Of a stretch of 64,000 bases of DNA, positions 25,201 to 37,068 are shown piece by piece. Position 1 is the stretch's first letter. Every line of letters begins with the position of its first letter. The notes below the pieces were generated by a model. It ran no database searches. It had not been told where the DNA came from and saw only the letters and a list, made by a program, of their open reading frames with translations. A program made the position numbers and the translations under genes. This DNA comes from Himantopus leucocephalus (Eukaryota; Chordata; Aves; Charadriiformes; Recurvirostridae). The stretch lies in assembly GCA_003993805.1 (NCBI GenBank), contig RSEF01000003.1, forward strand, positions 81,670,033 to 81,734,032. Direction: 5' to 3'.

Positions 25201-27778
25201 ATAAATTGAATTTATATTTCATAAATACCTGATACAAAATTATCAGTTTGGAGTCTTGAGCACTGAAACTTTCTAGAAGATGACTGAATTCTTTTGTTTT
25301 CAATAGGAATTGAGGACACCTAGATGAAGTTGAGTTATTGCAAGCTCTTAAGGGAAAACCAACCATTTCAAAATATCCTATTAAAATCAAAGATGAAATT
25401 AATGAGACCGAAATAAGCAACCCAATCTACTTCTCTTGGCTAAGAGAACTACCTTGATTCTCTAGCTGTTGTTATAGATGCTCTTAAAAAGAATATTAAA
25501 AGCAGCTGTCACCTATTTTTTCCCATCAAAATGTATGAATTTTGAATAGCGCTTGATATGAAAGCTAGGTCAATATTCTAGGCTGGGATGAAAAAAGTAA
25601 GTCTTTGTATGGGTAAAGCAAAAGATAATAAGGATAGTTCAAATGTGTGTTTCAATTAGAAATAAAAGTATTTTTATAAGTATTTTGTTTGTCTGCTAAT
25701 AAGAAATGGCATGTAGGTAGAGTCTGGCAGAAAGGAGGATCCCTGATGTGTTGCATCCAGTGACCCATCTATATACAAAACCATATTAATAACAGGGCAT
25801 TTCTTTGTGATGAATTGCAGATATTGAAGAGACACACGTCTCCTTTCCTAGTACACCAGAAAACCTCACCTCCAGAAAAATCTGGTTAGTCCTAGACTTA
25901 ATACATCAGTACATCAGTGTTCAGTGAAGCCTTCCCAAACATGGACACCAGATTGGTTACCCTTTTAATCTGGGACATTCAGTAAGCTTCTGGCTTTTAT
26001 TCAAGTGAGCTGTTTGCCAGGTTCTCTGAGTGTTTTTGGACTATGTTTTCATTCCTCCAAGTACTGCTTCAGATCCTTTCCTGATCACCATAATTTCTGA
26101 CCACCTTCCAGTTGTGCATTATGAGACATGAATAATATCTGTCATGTATAGTTTGGTTTTGTTTTCTTCTTGGTTTTCATTTGGGTTGTTGCAGGTAACA
26201 AGTCCTTATAATTTCAGCAAATCCATCCACTTTCAGGAAGCCTCACTTTTTATGTGTTCTCCTGGATGTCTCCTTCTCATGTCATAAATGAGATGTCATA
26301 TCTGCAAATGTGGACAGCAGTATCTAGCATGCAAGATGATTATGGTAAATTTTGGAGATAGATTAATTAGTATAAAAATCTAAAATGCATGTGACCTACC
26401 AAGTGTCTCAAAATCTGGCTCTGCAAGTGAAATCCTCTCTAGACACTCTTAGAAGTGTCTTTTCTCATGATTAAGGCAAACCATCTTTAGCATCTTACAG
26501 CTACTGGAGGAAGCACATTGCAAGTAGGCTTGGGGACAGGGTTCTCATAATTTCTCATTCATTTTTATATCTGCTAAATCTCTGATGTGATACAACTTTC
26601 AGAACAAGAACAAAAAATAAATGGTGCACTGAGGAACTTGTCTATTAACACAGGAGAGCGATTTGCCACAAATGGCGCAGGAAGAAGGGGAGGGTTTGAC
26701 GAGGTGACTTCTGGAAGTCACTTCCAACACAAATTATCTATGAGCCTATAATTTTTTCAGTATTGGTGTGTTGGCAGAATACTTGTTTCTCTGTGTACTT
26801 TCCTTAAAATTAAGAAGGAAGATTTTCTGACGTCTGTGAGGTGTCTGGGTCCATTTATGGTTTGTCATTTGTATTTCAGAGTATCCGAGTTAGGATCACT
26901 ACAACAGCACTATCTCTTATTTTTGTTAAAAGATAATGCCAGCTCCAAAGCACTTCAGTATAATAAAGAGTTCAAGGGTGATGGGGAGAGCAACCATACA
27001 AAACTATGAATAATTTGTCCACATTCATAGAAAAGCTCTATGGCCAATGTGGAAATGTATTTTTTCTAGTGCATGGGTACTGTTCTGTAATCTATGTTCA
27101 CTCCTGACTGTTCAATTAAAGCAGAAAAGTTTTAATGTGTTAAACTAGGATTTGTTCTGACCTGGAAGAATTGGGTCATTATCTAAATATTCCCAAGTCT
27201 TGGAATTGCTTTCATCCTGTGGTTGAGCTCTGGTTCCACTGTACTTCTTAAGAAAATGAATCTAAATTTTATTCTAAAGTAGGAGTTCTGAAGAGTTTGA
27301 AGATTGCTATATTTACAACATCAAACAATTTAGAGGCAAAATGAATGACTTTATACTTCTATTCAGACTTGTGAAATTATGAGGTCATGGAAAGAGAGGG
27401 GTTCTCTTGTTAACTCAACTATTTCCATAATTAACATTCATTTGGCTACTTGAGGTTTAGCATGCCATTTCATTAAAATAATGCAACTGCAGATAGAGAA
27501 AAAAAGTTTTGAAAGTATAATTGGTTTTCATTGTCAATATAACTTAAAATCCCATTAGTCTCAAAATTTCAGCATTGTTTTCCTAATGACTTGCATAATT
27601 GGATCATCAGATTTCTCTCCTTTAAAAAAAAAGACTCACTTGGTGGTTTTAAAGGTTATTATTTGCATGGATTTTTCCCTCTCAGTGTTACATTTCCACT
27701 TCTATTTCCACCAGCGCTGAAAGGTCAGAGACCTAGCGAGTTAAATGAAATCATGTCAAGAGCAACTAGAGCTGCTCC
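25201..27778. other. unique non-coding DNA
   Basis: No gene recognised. It holds one possible short CR1 tail at 26688-26752 and otherwise AT-rich unique sequence. Confidence 0.5.
26688..26752 (+). mobile_element. possible CR1 3' tail, about 65 bp
   Basis: GAGGTGACTTCTGGAAGTCA, followed by CTTCCAACACAAATTATCTA and TGAGCCTATA, resembles a diverged CR1 terminus (GATGACCTCTGGAGGTCCC, TTCCAACCTAAATTATTCTA, then ATGATTCTAT). It is short and diverged, so chance resemblance cannot be excluded. Confidence 0.45.
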
Positions 27779-27812
27779 NNNNNNNNNNNNNNTTTTTTTT
27801 TTTTTTTTTTTT
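27779..27812. other. assembly gap (14 N) followed by 20 T
   Basis: Fourteen undetermined bases at 27779-27792 run into 20 uninterrupted T at 27793-27812. The gap was probably caused by the homopolymer, so its true length and content are unknown. Any frame crossing it is meaningless. A T run on the plus strand could be the poly(A) tail of a minus-strand retrocopy, but I see no duplicated flanks. Confidence 0.95.
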
Positions 27813-28207
27813 GAGATACTGACAGCTACTGGCAAATGCATGCATGCTACCAGTTTGAATTGAGATACATGTCTACCTCAACCCATTAAAGCAATTTAGA
27901 ACACTCTTCCAGGTCTTCCATGGTGGTGTTCTCTCTTTCACATGTGCCTGTGGCAAGTTTTGTCACTTCATTTCAGGAATTCCAGTGCACTCTTTCTTGA
28001 TTAAATGGACACCATTTGGAGACATTCTAAAATACAAAGTGTGACAAAGAGGTGCAGATAGTCACATCAATAAATATTTTCTAGAGGTACTACATTCATG
28101 TCAGTAAACTAGATCTACCATCTATATTACTAAAAAAACTCCCTTCTCATGTTCCATGTGTCTGTTATCACAGGAGTCAAACACATTAGAAATCATAAAG
28201 CAATCAC
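27813..28207. other. unique spacer
   Basis: About 395 bp between the gap and the old LINE. Nothing recognised. Confidence 0.5.
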
Positions 28208-29830
28208 ATTTCTGGAAGAGATCTTGAGAGGTTATCCAGTACATACTCTTGCCCCAAGGCATGTTCAACTGTTCCTAAACCATCCCTGACTAATGTTCAG
28301 CCTACCAATTCTTAAAAGTCTCCGGTGTTGAAAAGTTGATATATCTAGGCAATTTATTCAAGTGTTTAACAATATTTACCATTCTTTCCCCTAATATCTA
28401 ACTTAGATCTCCATTGCCGCATTTCAGGCTAGTTTATTTGTTCATTTCCTATTTGAATTTGCTCCTGTCTTCTGTGCAGTAATCTCTTAAAATATTTGAA
28501 GACCATCAAAATGCTCTTCCAATCCTACTTATCTACACTAAACAAACCAACTCATTTTGGTTTGTCCTCAAAGGTCGTGTTTCATAACCCTCTGATTTTT
28601 CTTGTCTCTTTAGTTGGTCAGCATCTTTCCTGAAGATATACTAAATCTAGACAAAGCACTTGAGTGAAATAAACAGAAAGTTTATTTCCTTTGTCTTCTA
28701 TATGATTCTCCTGTTTATACCTTCCAGGACAAAGCTTCCTTTTTGTCTTTGAAATAGCCTAGCATTGCTGACTCATGCTCAATTTATGATCCACTATAGC
28801 CCATGCATCCATTTGCAGCAGAACTGTTGCTCCTCATCCTATAATTGTGCAGACAGTTACTCTTACCTAAGTGGAGAACTTTTGATTTTTTGTCATTATT
28901 AAATTGCATCCCTGTCCCTTCAGACCATTTCTCCAGTTTATAATAATCAGTTTGAATTCTAACCTCGTCATCCACATGCTTTTTCAGCCTCTCCCAGCTT
29001 TGAATCATCTGTAAATACAGCAAGTATATTCCTTACGCCATCATGCAGTTTTTATTATTGGAAGGGTTCCATAGACCTAGACTTCAAATCAGTCCCCAGT
29101 GGACCTCACTGTTACATCCTTCCAGCTGAACAGTTCCTCTTTATGCATAGTATCCCAATCAGTTGTGTCCCTGCCTTATGGCAGTTTCAGGAAGACCCTG
29201 GGCTGCATAGAAAAAAGTCATAAAAGACACTGTCAAAAGCTTTTCTAAAGTAAAGATATTTTTCTTTTCAATACACAGGGCTGTCACCATGTCATAGGAG
29301 AAAACTCGTTTGCTTTGACGTGATTTGTTCTTGACAAATCCACATTGTCTGATTCTTATCCCCTTGTTACCGTCCAGATGTTTGAATATTTGAACCAGTA
29401 CTTTTTTTTGGTAATTGAAATTAGATTGACTGATCTACAGTTCTTTTCACTTTTTTAAAGATAGCAACTATGATTGCCTCTTTCTGTTTTCTGAAACTTT
29501 ACCTGTCCTCACTCTGTTCTCAAAATAATTGCTAAGGGCTCCGAGATCACTTCAGCCAGTTCTCTAAGTACTCTCAGGTGAATTTCATCAGGACCAGCCA
29601 GTTTAAAAACATCCAGCTTCTCAAAGTAGGATTAAACCTGTACTTTACCTTTTCCATCCTGAGTTCTTACCCTTTTGTCGTTGATGCTAATTGTGTTAGA
29701 CATCTAATCACAGCCACAGTATCAAGTGAAGACTGAAAGAAAAAACCCTTACATTCTACTCTTTGGCCGTCTGTGCACTGTTGAGCCCTCTTGTACTTAG
29801 GAACCTATGAAATGTTTTGGTAATCTCTAC
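28208..29830 (-). mobile_element. ancient CR1/L3-like LINE fragment, about 1.6 kb
   Basis: On the minus strand this reads as a heavily diverged CR1-clade LINE. The 3' UTR and ORF2 C-terminus lie near 28208-28780. The post-palm region lies in frame 28784-29023, where KVLHLGKSN is the CR1-type 'K.LHLG..N' block and KLEKWSEGTGMQFNNDK precedes it. The counterpart of the motif A region (the 'dtvPH'-like text) lies around 29220-29290, and more N-terminal parts run toward 29830. Stops and indels are everywhere. It is much more decayed than the CR1 at 24162-25200 and probably belongs to an old amniote subfamily. Boundaries are uncertain by tens of bases. Confidence 0.75.
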
Positions 29831-32698
29831 TTTGTATAGTGGTAGAATAAGGAAAGAGGAAGAAAGCACTGTTCACATTTAAACTAATTTTTGACATCTA
29901 AGGAAGTGAGTCTAATTTGGGCCAGACACATATGTATGATCCATCACACTCATTTTGATCAAGAAAAGATTTTGTTATCTAGTTTAAGCATGCTCTGAAA
30001 ATGTCCCTCTGTAGCCAATGGAATATACAAAGTCACTCCAAGGATTGGGGTTTCTGCTCTCTTTCCAGATACCTGTGTTAGATGAAACCCAACCCGTCAC
30101 AACCACATGATGATGATATCAATGCAAGCAGACATTGGGGACTACAATTCAGTGAGGATTCGGTGCCTGGAAAGTCTTTATTACATTTGATGGCAAGCAC
30201 ATCACCGTGGGCAAATGGCCAGGTATTTCTCCAGTTACATCATAAGCCTTATGACTGCATTGCCTTAGCCCAACCTTTTACAAAAGTTAATCGCAATTTA
30301 CATTCTGATTGTCAAGTTGTTTAATTTTGTGCACAGCATTGTGTTTGACACACCACTGTTTTTACTATTTTTTTGTTGGGAATCTGAATTATGCAGGAAT
30401 TATTCATGAGTGTATGTATGTACATTGGTCAAAATAATCTGTTTCTGTGCAAGAAAGGAAGTTACCAGCAGCCAGGAGTTGGCTACAGCCCACTTCTTCT
30501 ATCTTCCAAAATAACTTTAATGTCTTGGAAAAAGTTGTATTGTAGTCAGTTTTAAAACGGCTTCCAGAAGATGATTTTCAAAATAGTTCAGCTTGTAGCA
30601 TGCTATCAATTTAAGGCAGCATGACTTACTATCATGTAACCAGTGTGATGACCTAGCTGAAGCCCAAATCTGTTTTACAGGACTAAATCTTTTTTTGTAT
30701 CACCAGTGTAGTCAAACAGTCCAAACTTACTGCCTCAGTTTCCCCACTTTTGGGGACTTGTTTATTGCAGCGCTCATTCCATCTCCATCCCCTTAAAGAC
30801 CATGTCTTCCCCTACATGTCCCTAGAGGCGTGATGACACAGAACTGTGAATCAGCGTCATATATTTGCTTCATGGTGGATGCCAAGAATACCAATCATAT
30901 TGTATGTTGGTCAAAGCACGCAGTAGCACTTCAGTCTTCTTTAAATATTTAGTATTACTTGAATTTCTTTCAGGTCCTTTTTTTTTTTTTGACGTGACAT
31001 CATGGACTTTTTTTTTATTTGTAGAATCTACATCTTCTTTTCCTTTCTATTCCTGCAGCTGACTGGAGTTTGATGTATGCACCGTGCATTATGCGAGTCT
31101 CTTCTCAGCTTGGCTACAACACATTATGACTGCGTGTGTGTCAGTGTGTGTGTGTGTCGGTGTGTGTGTCTGTGTGTGTGTATGCAGTGACACACATGTG
31201 TGTGATAGGTTCCTGAAAAAAAATAAAAACAAAAGAGGTTTTCCTTTTATGCCGATTTGAATGATTACCCTTCACTTGATAGTCTGGCTCATACCTTGGT
31301 GTTTCATATGAACTGTCACAATAACCTGACTATAACGCAGATTCCTGCCCCAGCTTCCTGAGGTTTGTGATATGTCTCCTTATTCCATTAGCACTTTGTC
31401 ATCTGCTCCCCTGATGCCACTGTTATGCAGAGAAGGGGGTTAGGGGGAGGTTCTTGATAGTGTTGAAAAGTCTCTTTGTATCACACTCCCTCTGCCTCTC
31501 CCCACTCTCGATTTGCACAATACCTATTTATATGTTTCTGCTTATCTCATCTCACCCACTGATGTATCTCATATGCAACTTGTGCAGCCTTATTGTGGAG
31601 GCTTATGAATTTAAATATTTGGGGGTTATTTTGAACATGATATAGTATAATAACAAGGCTGTTATCTGTTCACTTCTGTGTAGTTCCTTATCAGTGTTTC
31701 AGAGGAGGACACTTTTCCTCTGACATGACAGTAAGCATTGGCTGAACTAGTTTCTGGAATGTCTGTAAGGGAGGGATCTTAGCCACAGATTTCCTTCTGG
31801 GCTGGTGAGCTCATTTCTGTGGTTTTTTTTCTGTGATTCCTAATAAATTCCATCTATTTCAGCCTGTCCCTACAAAGAAGGCAGCGGAATAGGAGTGACT
31901 GAACAGATGAATAAAAAAAACAAAGCAGAAAGGAACTGCACAGTATTTCCTTCTTTTGGTTCACATAATTTAAAAAATATTCAAAATGTTCCTTTATTAA
32001 GCAGCCATACGCAATCATAGCTTATGTTAATCTTTTATATTATTGATGACATCATATAAATAGCATTTATATTACTGATATAAAATGACCATAAGTACAT
32101 AGTTTTTATTTTACATATCACTAATAAGATACTGCATATACAGATGACATAATATTTTTATATTTATAATGCAGATGAAGTAGATTAGAAACATTTTGCT
32201 AAAGCACAAGAATAGGAGCCAGGAAAACATTGCTTGAAATTTCTTTTCTGTACAGCTTAGTGCAAATAACTTAACTGCTCTGCAGCAATTTTCTGATCTC
32301 TGAAATGGGGACAGAAGCTGAGTGTTAGTCCTTGGCAAATGACTTAAACAAGACTTCATTTCTATGACTGAAATATAGGATATCTTTAGAGATTTTTTTC
32401 TGTTGAATTTCTTCTTTCGTTTTTCACATAATTTATTTCAATTTGCTAAGTAACTACCTGGTGTCAGTTTTCAAGGTTATATTGAATTATATTTATTTTT
32501 CTGATTGTATTTGAACTGGAATCCTTATCAGCACGGGGAAAAAGTTCGTCCTTCAGATTGTAATTTGACATAGTTATCAATTTGCATAAGGCATTATTAT
32601 GTTAGTGCAAATTGTCCAATCTTTTTATCTTTGAAGGTTTGAAGAGCAGGTTGAAAGAAGCATCTTGTAGGGCAGATTTAAGTTTAGTTTTCCCGCAA
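29831..32698. other. unique non-coding DNA with a GT microsatellite
   Basis: No gene recognised. Contains the GT-rich run at 31131-31205 and T runs near 30978 and 31009. The remaining open frames are short and featureless. Confidence 0.5.
31131..31205. repeat. interrupted (GT)n microsatellite
   Basis: About 75 bp of GT dinucleotides broken by CA, CGG, CT and AT interruptions, ending in ACACACATGTGTGTG, which is also a short inverted repeat. Confidence 0.9.
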
Positions 32699-34157
32699 CT
32701 ATGGGTGCGCAGCTAAAAAAGTAAATGCTCTGCTTTCTACCTCATGTTCTGTTACTGTAAGGCCTGTTTCAAGCATGGTGATGGGTGGTTTCCTATGTGG
32801 TCTGGATAAGATGAGTCTGTTTACCAAACTGGAATAATGTATTCACTGATCCCTCTCACAGCAGTTGAGGCTGCCTTTAAACATAAAATTGCTTTTTGGC
32901 TCAGTTCTATGGGGTCAGAGGGTTTCCCTGCAGAATAACTCACAATTTTGCCACATTCATTAGCCAAAACCCTGGCCCGTGCTGCATGTTTTATACCAAC
33001 ATGCACCTGCCTTAATTCATTAGTTCTCAGATACAACCCACCACTTTGTCTCGATATATTCTGTACAATAGTATGTTTAATACGGATCCCTTCCCCGGCA
33101 TAGAAATTACCCTTTGTTGGAAGAGGTGATGGACAATGTTCATGCTCAGGAGCAGAGGCGGTGGCAGACACCTATGGTCCACACTTCTACTAAGGCAGAT
33201 TTGGTGTCAGTGGAAACTTGACGTGGCCTAATCCTGTTGTGCTCCCCCATCGTTAGTGCGACAATCACTGCCTCAGACGCTGCTGGCATGGTAACGGGGT
33301 GACAGCTGCCATTTTAGTTGTCATTTGAGATTTAGCCCAGGAACGTTTTGAACTTAAAACCAGAAGTCTCTGCAGCTTGAGCTGAAAAGAAAGTGTCTGT
33401 AGCCAAAAAAGAAGTAGTTTTATATCCCTTCTGTAGACTGGGCAGCTGAGTCAGGTTCATGGTATTGCCAAGAATAGTTGTAGCCCCAATCTAAGTGGAA
33501 CGGATACACATGGTGGTGTCAGGCAACCTGGCAGCGCTTATCACCAGGCTTATCAGCATGGTATTGTGGGAATTGGGAAGGTACATGCACATTTGGCGGA
33601 TTACATCCTTCTTGTAAACCTAGAGTGAACATATATTAGGATTAGATTGCAGAACGTATAGCTGCCAATTCAGTTCTATTAATCAACATAAAAACACCCG
33701 AACCTTTCAGCAATTAGAAAACTTGCAGAAAGTAATGGTACTAGTGGTGTCTATAACTCAAGAGCAAATAAACAATCATTAAAATTCTTCCACAGTAACA
33801 GAATCTGATAGTGACTCAGAAGCAGTAAGCGAGAATGGTCTAGCTCCAGCCCTAATGGAGAAGGATTTGTGCCAGCTAATAATTTTCTGTTTCTTTCAGA
33901 AAATAGGTGTGAGTATCCTGGATTGCAGGCTGGATAACCAATCCAAGCTGAATCACCTGTGTTCTGAAATTCATGCACAATCAAATGACAATTTCTTTAA
34001 TTACTGACATAGTCACCCCCACATATGTTTTTGTAATCCTATTTGACATTAATGGGAAATATACTGCTGTGTGGACATGTAAGGTAGACACAGAGTCAAA
34101 AGCTTTTCTCATCTTTTTTCTCATCTGCCTTGTATAGGCAGAGGTGGAAAACAGTTC
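32699..34157 (-). pseudogene. unidentified decayed coding-like stretch, several frameshifts
   Basis: I do not recognise a family. Read 5' to 3' on the minus strand, open segments in different phases nearly abut: 34157-33984 (58 codons), 33984-33754 (77 codons), a 19-codon piece from 33835, a 38-codon piece ending near 33523, a 53-codon piece around 33480-33330, a 55-codon piece ending at 33149, 33171-32824 (116 codons) and a 38-codon piece ending at 32702. The 116-codon frame (preceded directly by a stop, so no real start) has mixed polar and hydrophobic composition, more like a folded protein than AT-rich noise. GC content is higher than in the flanks. No intron-like breaks or poly(A) tail are evident. 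It could be a processed pseudogene, an endogenous viral remnant, retroelement coding DNA or chance. The neighbouring L3-like LINE and LTR do not explain it. Confidence 0.3.
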
Positions 34158-34519
34158 TTATTGCTAGATCCTCACACAGATTAAGACAAAAATGTGCTTC
34201 TTTCTCTCCCTTCACATATAATCCTGGTTGAACGCAGGACATTGGTTATGAAGAGTTATATAAATATTTCTGCTCTCTCTAAGAAAAAGTGGAACGGCTC
34301 ATTTGTATCATACTACATTAATATATTGTTTTGTACCAACATATTTTGTTTTTCAACAGGAAAGCTGACGTATACAAGGCGTAAGTTACATACTTTTTAT
34401 TCAGCTGGATTTAACTGTTCCCATTGAAGAGTTTTGAAAGAGCTGGCCGGATCCCTCTCTGGAGTACTTTTGCTTGTTTTCCGCTAGTCTTGGAAACCGT
34501 AGCCTGAAAAAAACCCAAA

Positions 34520-36440
34520 AGAGGTTTGGAAGAAACTAAATGCACTGATATTTGGGAAAGTTACAGAGGACAAGAGTGATAATTATGAGCCTGTTTGCCT
34601 GACATAGATCTCAGGAACAATAGTGAAATGGTTGACACAGTTCAAATTAATAAAGAGTTAAAAGAGATTACTTTAATTATTGCCAATCAACATCAGTGTA
34701 TACTAATAGGATTTGTTAATATGGCTTGCTACATTTTTATGAGACTACAAGTTTGATTGAGAAATCTATTTAATATAGTTAGACATCTGCAAGGCATTTG
34801 ACTTGATACAGAACAATATTTCATTCAGTAGGAAGAATGGTGCAAAATCATTCAATGGATTAATAAGTATGGAAAAAAGTAATTAATGAGCTTCAAAATA
34901 CTGTTGCACATTGAGTCTGGCTGGGATGGGGTTAACTTCACGCATAGCAGCCCCCGTAGTGCTGTGCTTTGTATTTGTAGCTAAAAAGGTGTTGATAACA
35001 CGCCGGTGTTTTGGCTACTGCTGAGCAGTGCTGGCAGAGCACCAAGGCTCTCTTTCCACCCTTCCCCGCCAAAGGACGATAGGCTGGGGTTGGGCGGGAG
35101 GTTGGAGGGGACACAGCTGGGACAGGCTGACCCAAACTGACCAAAGGAATATTCCATATCATATGACATCATGCTCAGCAATAAAAGCTAAGAGAAAGGA
35201 TGTAGGGGGCACTTATTATTAAGGCTTTTGTCTTCTGAAGCAATCACTATATGTACCAAGGTCCTGTGTCCCAGGAAGTGGCTGGACATCACCTGCTGAT
35301 GGGAATTAGAGAATAAATCTTCTTTTGTTTGCTCTGCTGCCACATGAGGCCTTTGCTTTCTTTCATTAAACTGCGTTTATCTCAACCCGTGAGTTTTTAA
35401 TCTTATTTTTTCCCTCTGTCCTGCTGAGGAGGGAGAGTGAGAGAGAGGCTTGGTGGGCACTTGCCACCAGCCAAGGTTAACCTACCACAAGTTGTAAATG
35501 GAACTATTAGCAAGCAGCCATCCTCTCAAGGAAGCTCCAGAATCCATTCTTCACTATGCATGTATTACCACTTTTAGAAAATACAGGACTGCTAAAGGTT
35601 ATGTTTGAGAAAAATATAGGGGAAAACATAAATAACGAAGAGAAGAGGTTACTAAAATGTAGGCATCTTGATTGCTTGGAGATGTAGCACAGGCAAATTG
35701 GTTCACAGTATTGTCCATTACATAGTCACAGGGGCAGAAAAAATGTCAGTTATACATATAGGATTGGAAATATGTTCTTGGGAGCAGGGAGTGTGAAAAG
35801 AACTTATAGGTCATGGGGGTTAATCTGATGAAAATGAGCTGCTAAAGATAACACTGTGGCAAAAAGGTTAATGAGACCACTACATTAATTCACAAGAGGA
35901 TATGAGAAGTTATAGAGAGATTAACTTACTGTATTGTTGGGTTCTGCACTGACCCGTCTGTATTAGGATCATTTCTGATATCCAGTGAAGAGTGTTATAG
36001 CATGGGAGAAGATTTAGAGAAGAGTCATGAGAATGATTAATGAACTGGAAAACATGTTATATTGAAGGACTAAATTAGTTCCACATATTTAGTTCATCGA
36101 AGAGTAGATTAGAGATTCAATGTCTGTTTGGTGAGCAAGATGCAGTATGCATTCTTCAATCTTACCAGCAAAATACAACTTGAACCTTCATCTAGGACTT
36201 GAAGTTAGACAAACTAAGACTGGAAATGTGAATGTGCCTTTGAAACAAGAATTGCTTGGTTTTAATGCGGTTTACTAAGGGATTCTTCATCAATGGTAAA
36301 TTTAAAATCAGGATTGGGTTTTGTTTTCTAAAAGCTATCTTCCTGTTGAAATATATCTTTTGGTCTGAATCAAGAATTCATACAGGAATAAGGTCTGACT
36401 TCTGTGAGAAACTGTTCTAGGTGACCACAAGAGTATCTTT
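34520..36440 (+). mobile_element. ancient CR1/L3-like LINE, split by an LTR
   Basis: Diverged plus-strand LINE. Before the LTR the text follows the RT N-terminal and motif A region: CAAGGCATTTGACTTGATAC at 34790-34809 corresponds to the 'S/CKAFDTV' coding text. After the LTR it resumes with the motif B side, then the 'lr..lEycvqfw' and 'le.iqrra' regions (around 35930-36080), and fades near 36440. It is too decayed for any long frame. Limits are approximate. The element predates the LTR insertion at 34912-35489. Confidence 0.65.
34912..35489 (+). mobile_element. solo LTR of an avian endogenous retrovirus
   Basis: A 578-bp block opening TGAGTCTGGCTGGGATGGGG and ending CCTACCACA, matching a widespread avian ERV LTR type (I believe ERV-L-like; subfamily not determined). 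Within it, ATAAAAG (35181-35187) is a likely TATA element just after TGACATCATGCTCAGCA, and AATAAA at 35312-35317 is a possible poly(A) signal. The GC-rich U3 and the pyrimidine/GA-rich end fit the family. No internal retroviral genes flank it and there is no second LTR nearby, so it is a solo LTR left by recombination. The ten bases on each side match at 7 of 10 positions, longer than the usual 4-6-bp duplication, so I do not claim a target-site duplication. Confidence 0.85.
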
Positions 36441-37018
36441 GGGCTTCACCATCTACAAATCTGACTCTGAAATGAGTCATTCCTCTAAAAGCCACTATAA
36501 TTAATTAGTGCCTGTTGCTAGAAGACTCTAATCAGGATTGTCAGGACTAAATATTGATCTTTTTAAGCCAAAAAAGTAGAATAATTTCCTTCCATACTTG
36601 ATATTCCAGCCACTGTTTTATTTTTCTGTATTTCTATGATCTCCATTTGTAATTCCATGGCATCACTGTTGAATGCTCATGAATCAGCACCCTTAAAAAC
36701 ACTATTCATTGAGATAACGTATACTTGTTTCACAGTATCCAGCAAAACGAACAGAATAGGAATCTTTGCTTGTTAATAATACCTCATATACCCTGAGCTT
36801 ATAAAAATATGATTACATTTTTACCTTATACCAAAATGTGGTGGATATGCCAATGCGGAGAATGTTGCATTGGTGAGGTGTATGTACAAGCTGGGATTTA
36901 ATTTTTCTGGTTTCAGTTGCCTACTAGCTAGGCATCTATACAGCTTACACACTTGAGCTGTTGCTGCAGCCAGGGATGCAAAATAAGCACACCCAATGTC
37001 AATAATGGTGGCTCGTGC

Positions 37019-37068
37019 ATCCAGGCAGACCTACCTGGGTAGCTTTTCCCTGGCAATGCAAAGAGCAT
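37019..37068 (+). repeat. short dispersed similarity, copy 1
   Basis: ATCCAGGCAGAC, TAGCTTTTCCC and CAATGCAAAGAG appear in the same order and spacing as in 38971-39014, with a few different bases between them. Probably two remnants of one old interspersed repeat. The family is unknown to me. Confidence 0.4.

Noticed and set aside
34902..34911. Alternative 5' start of the LTR at TGTTGCACAT
   Set aside because: It would extend the LTR by 10 bp, but these bases align with the interrupted LINE and with the sequence just after 35489, so they are more likely flank.
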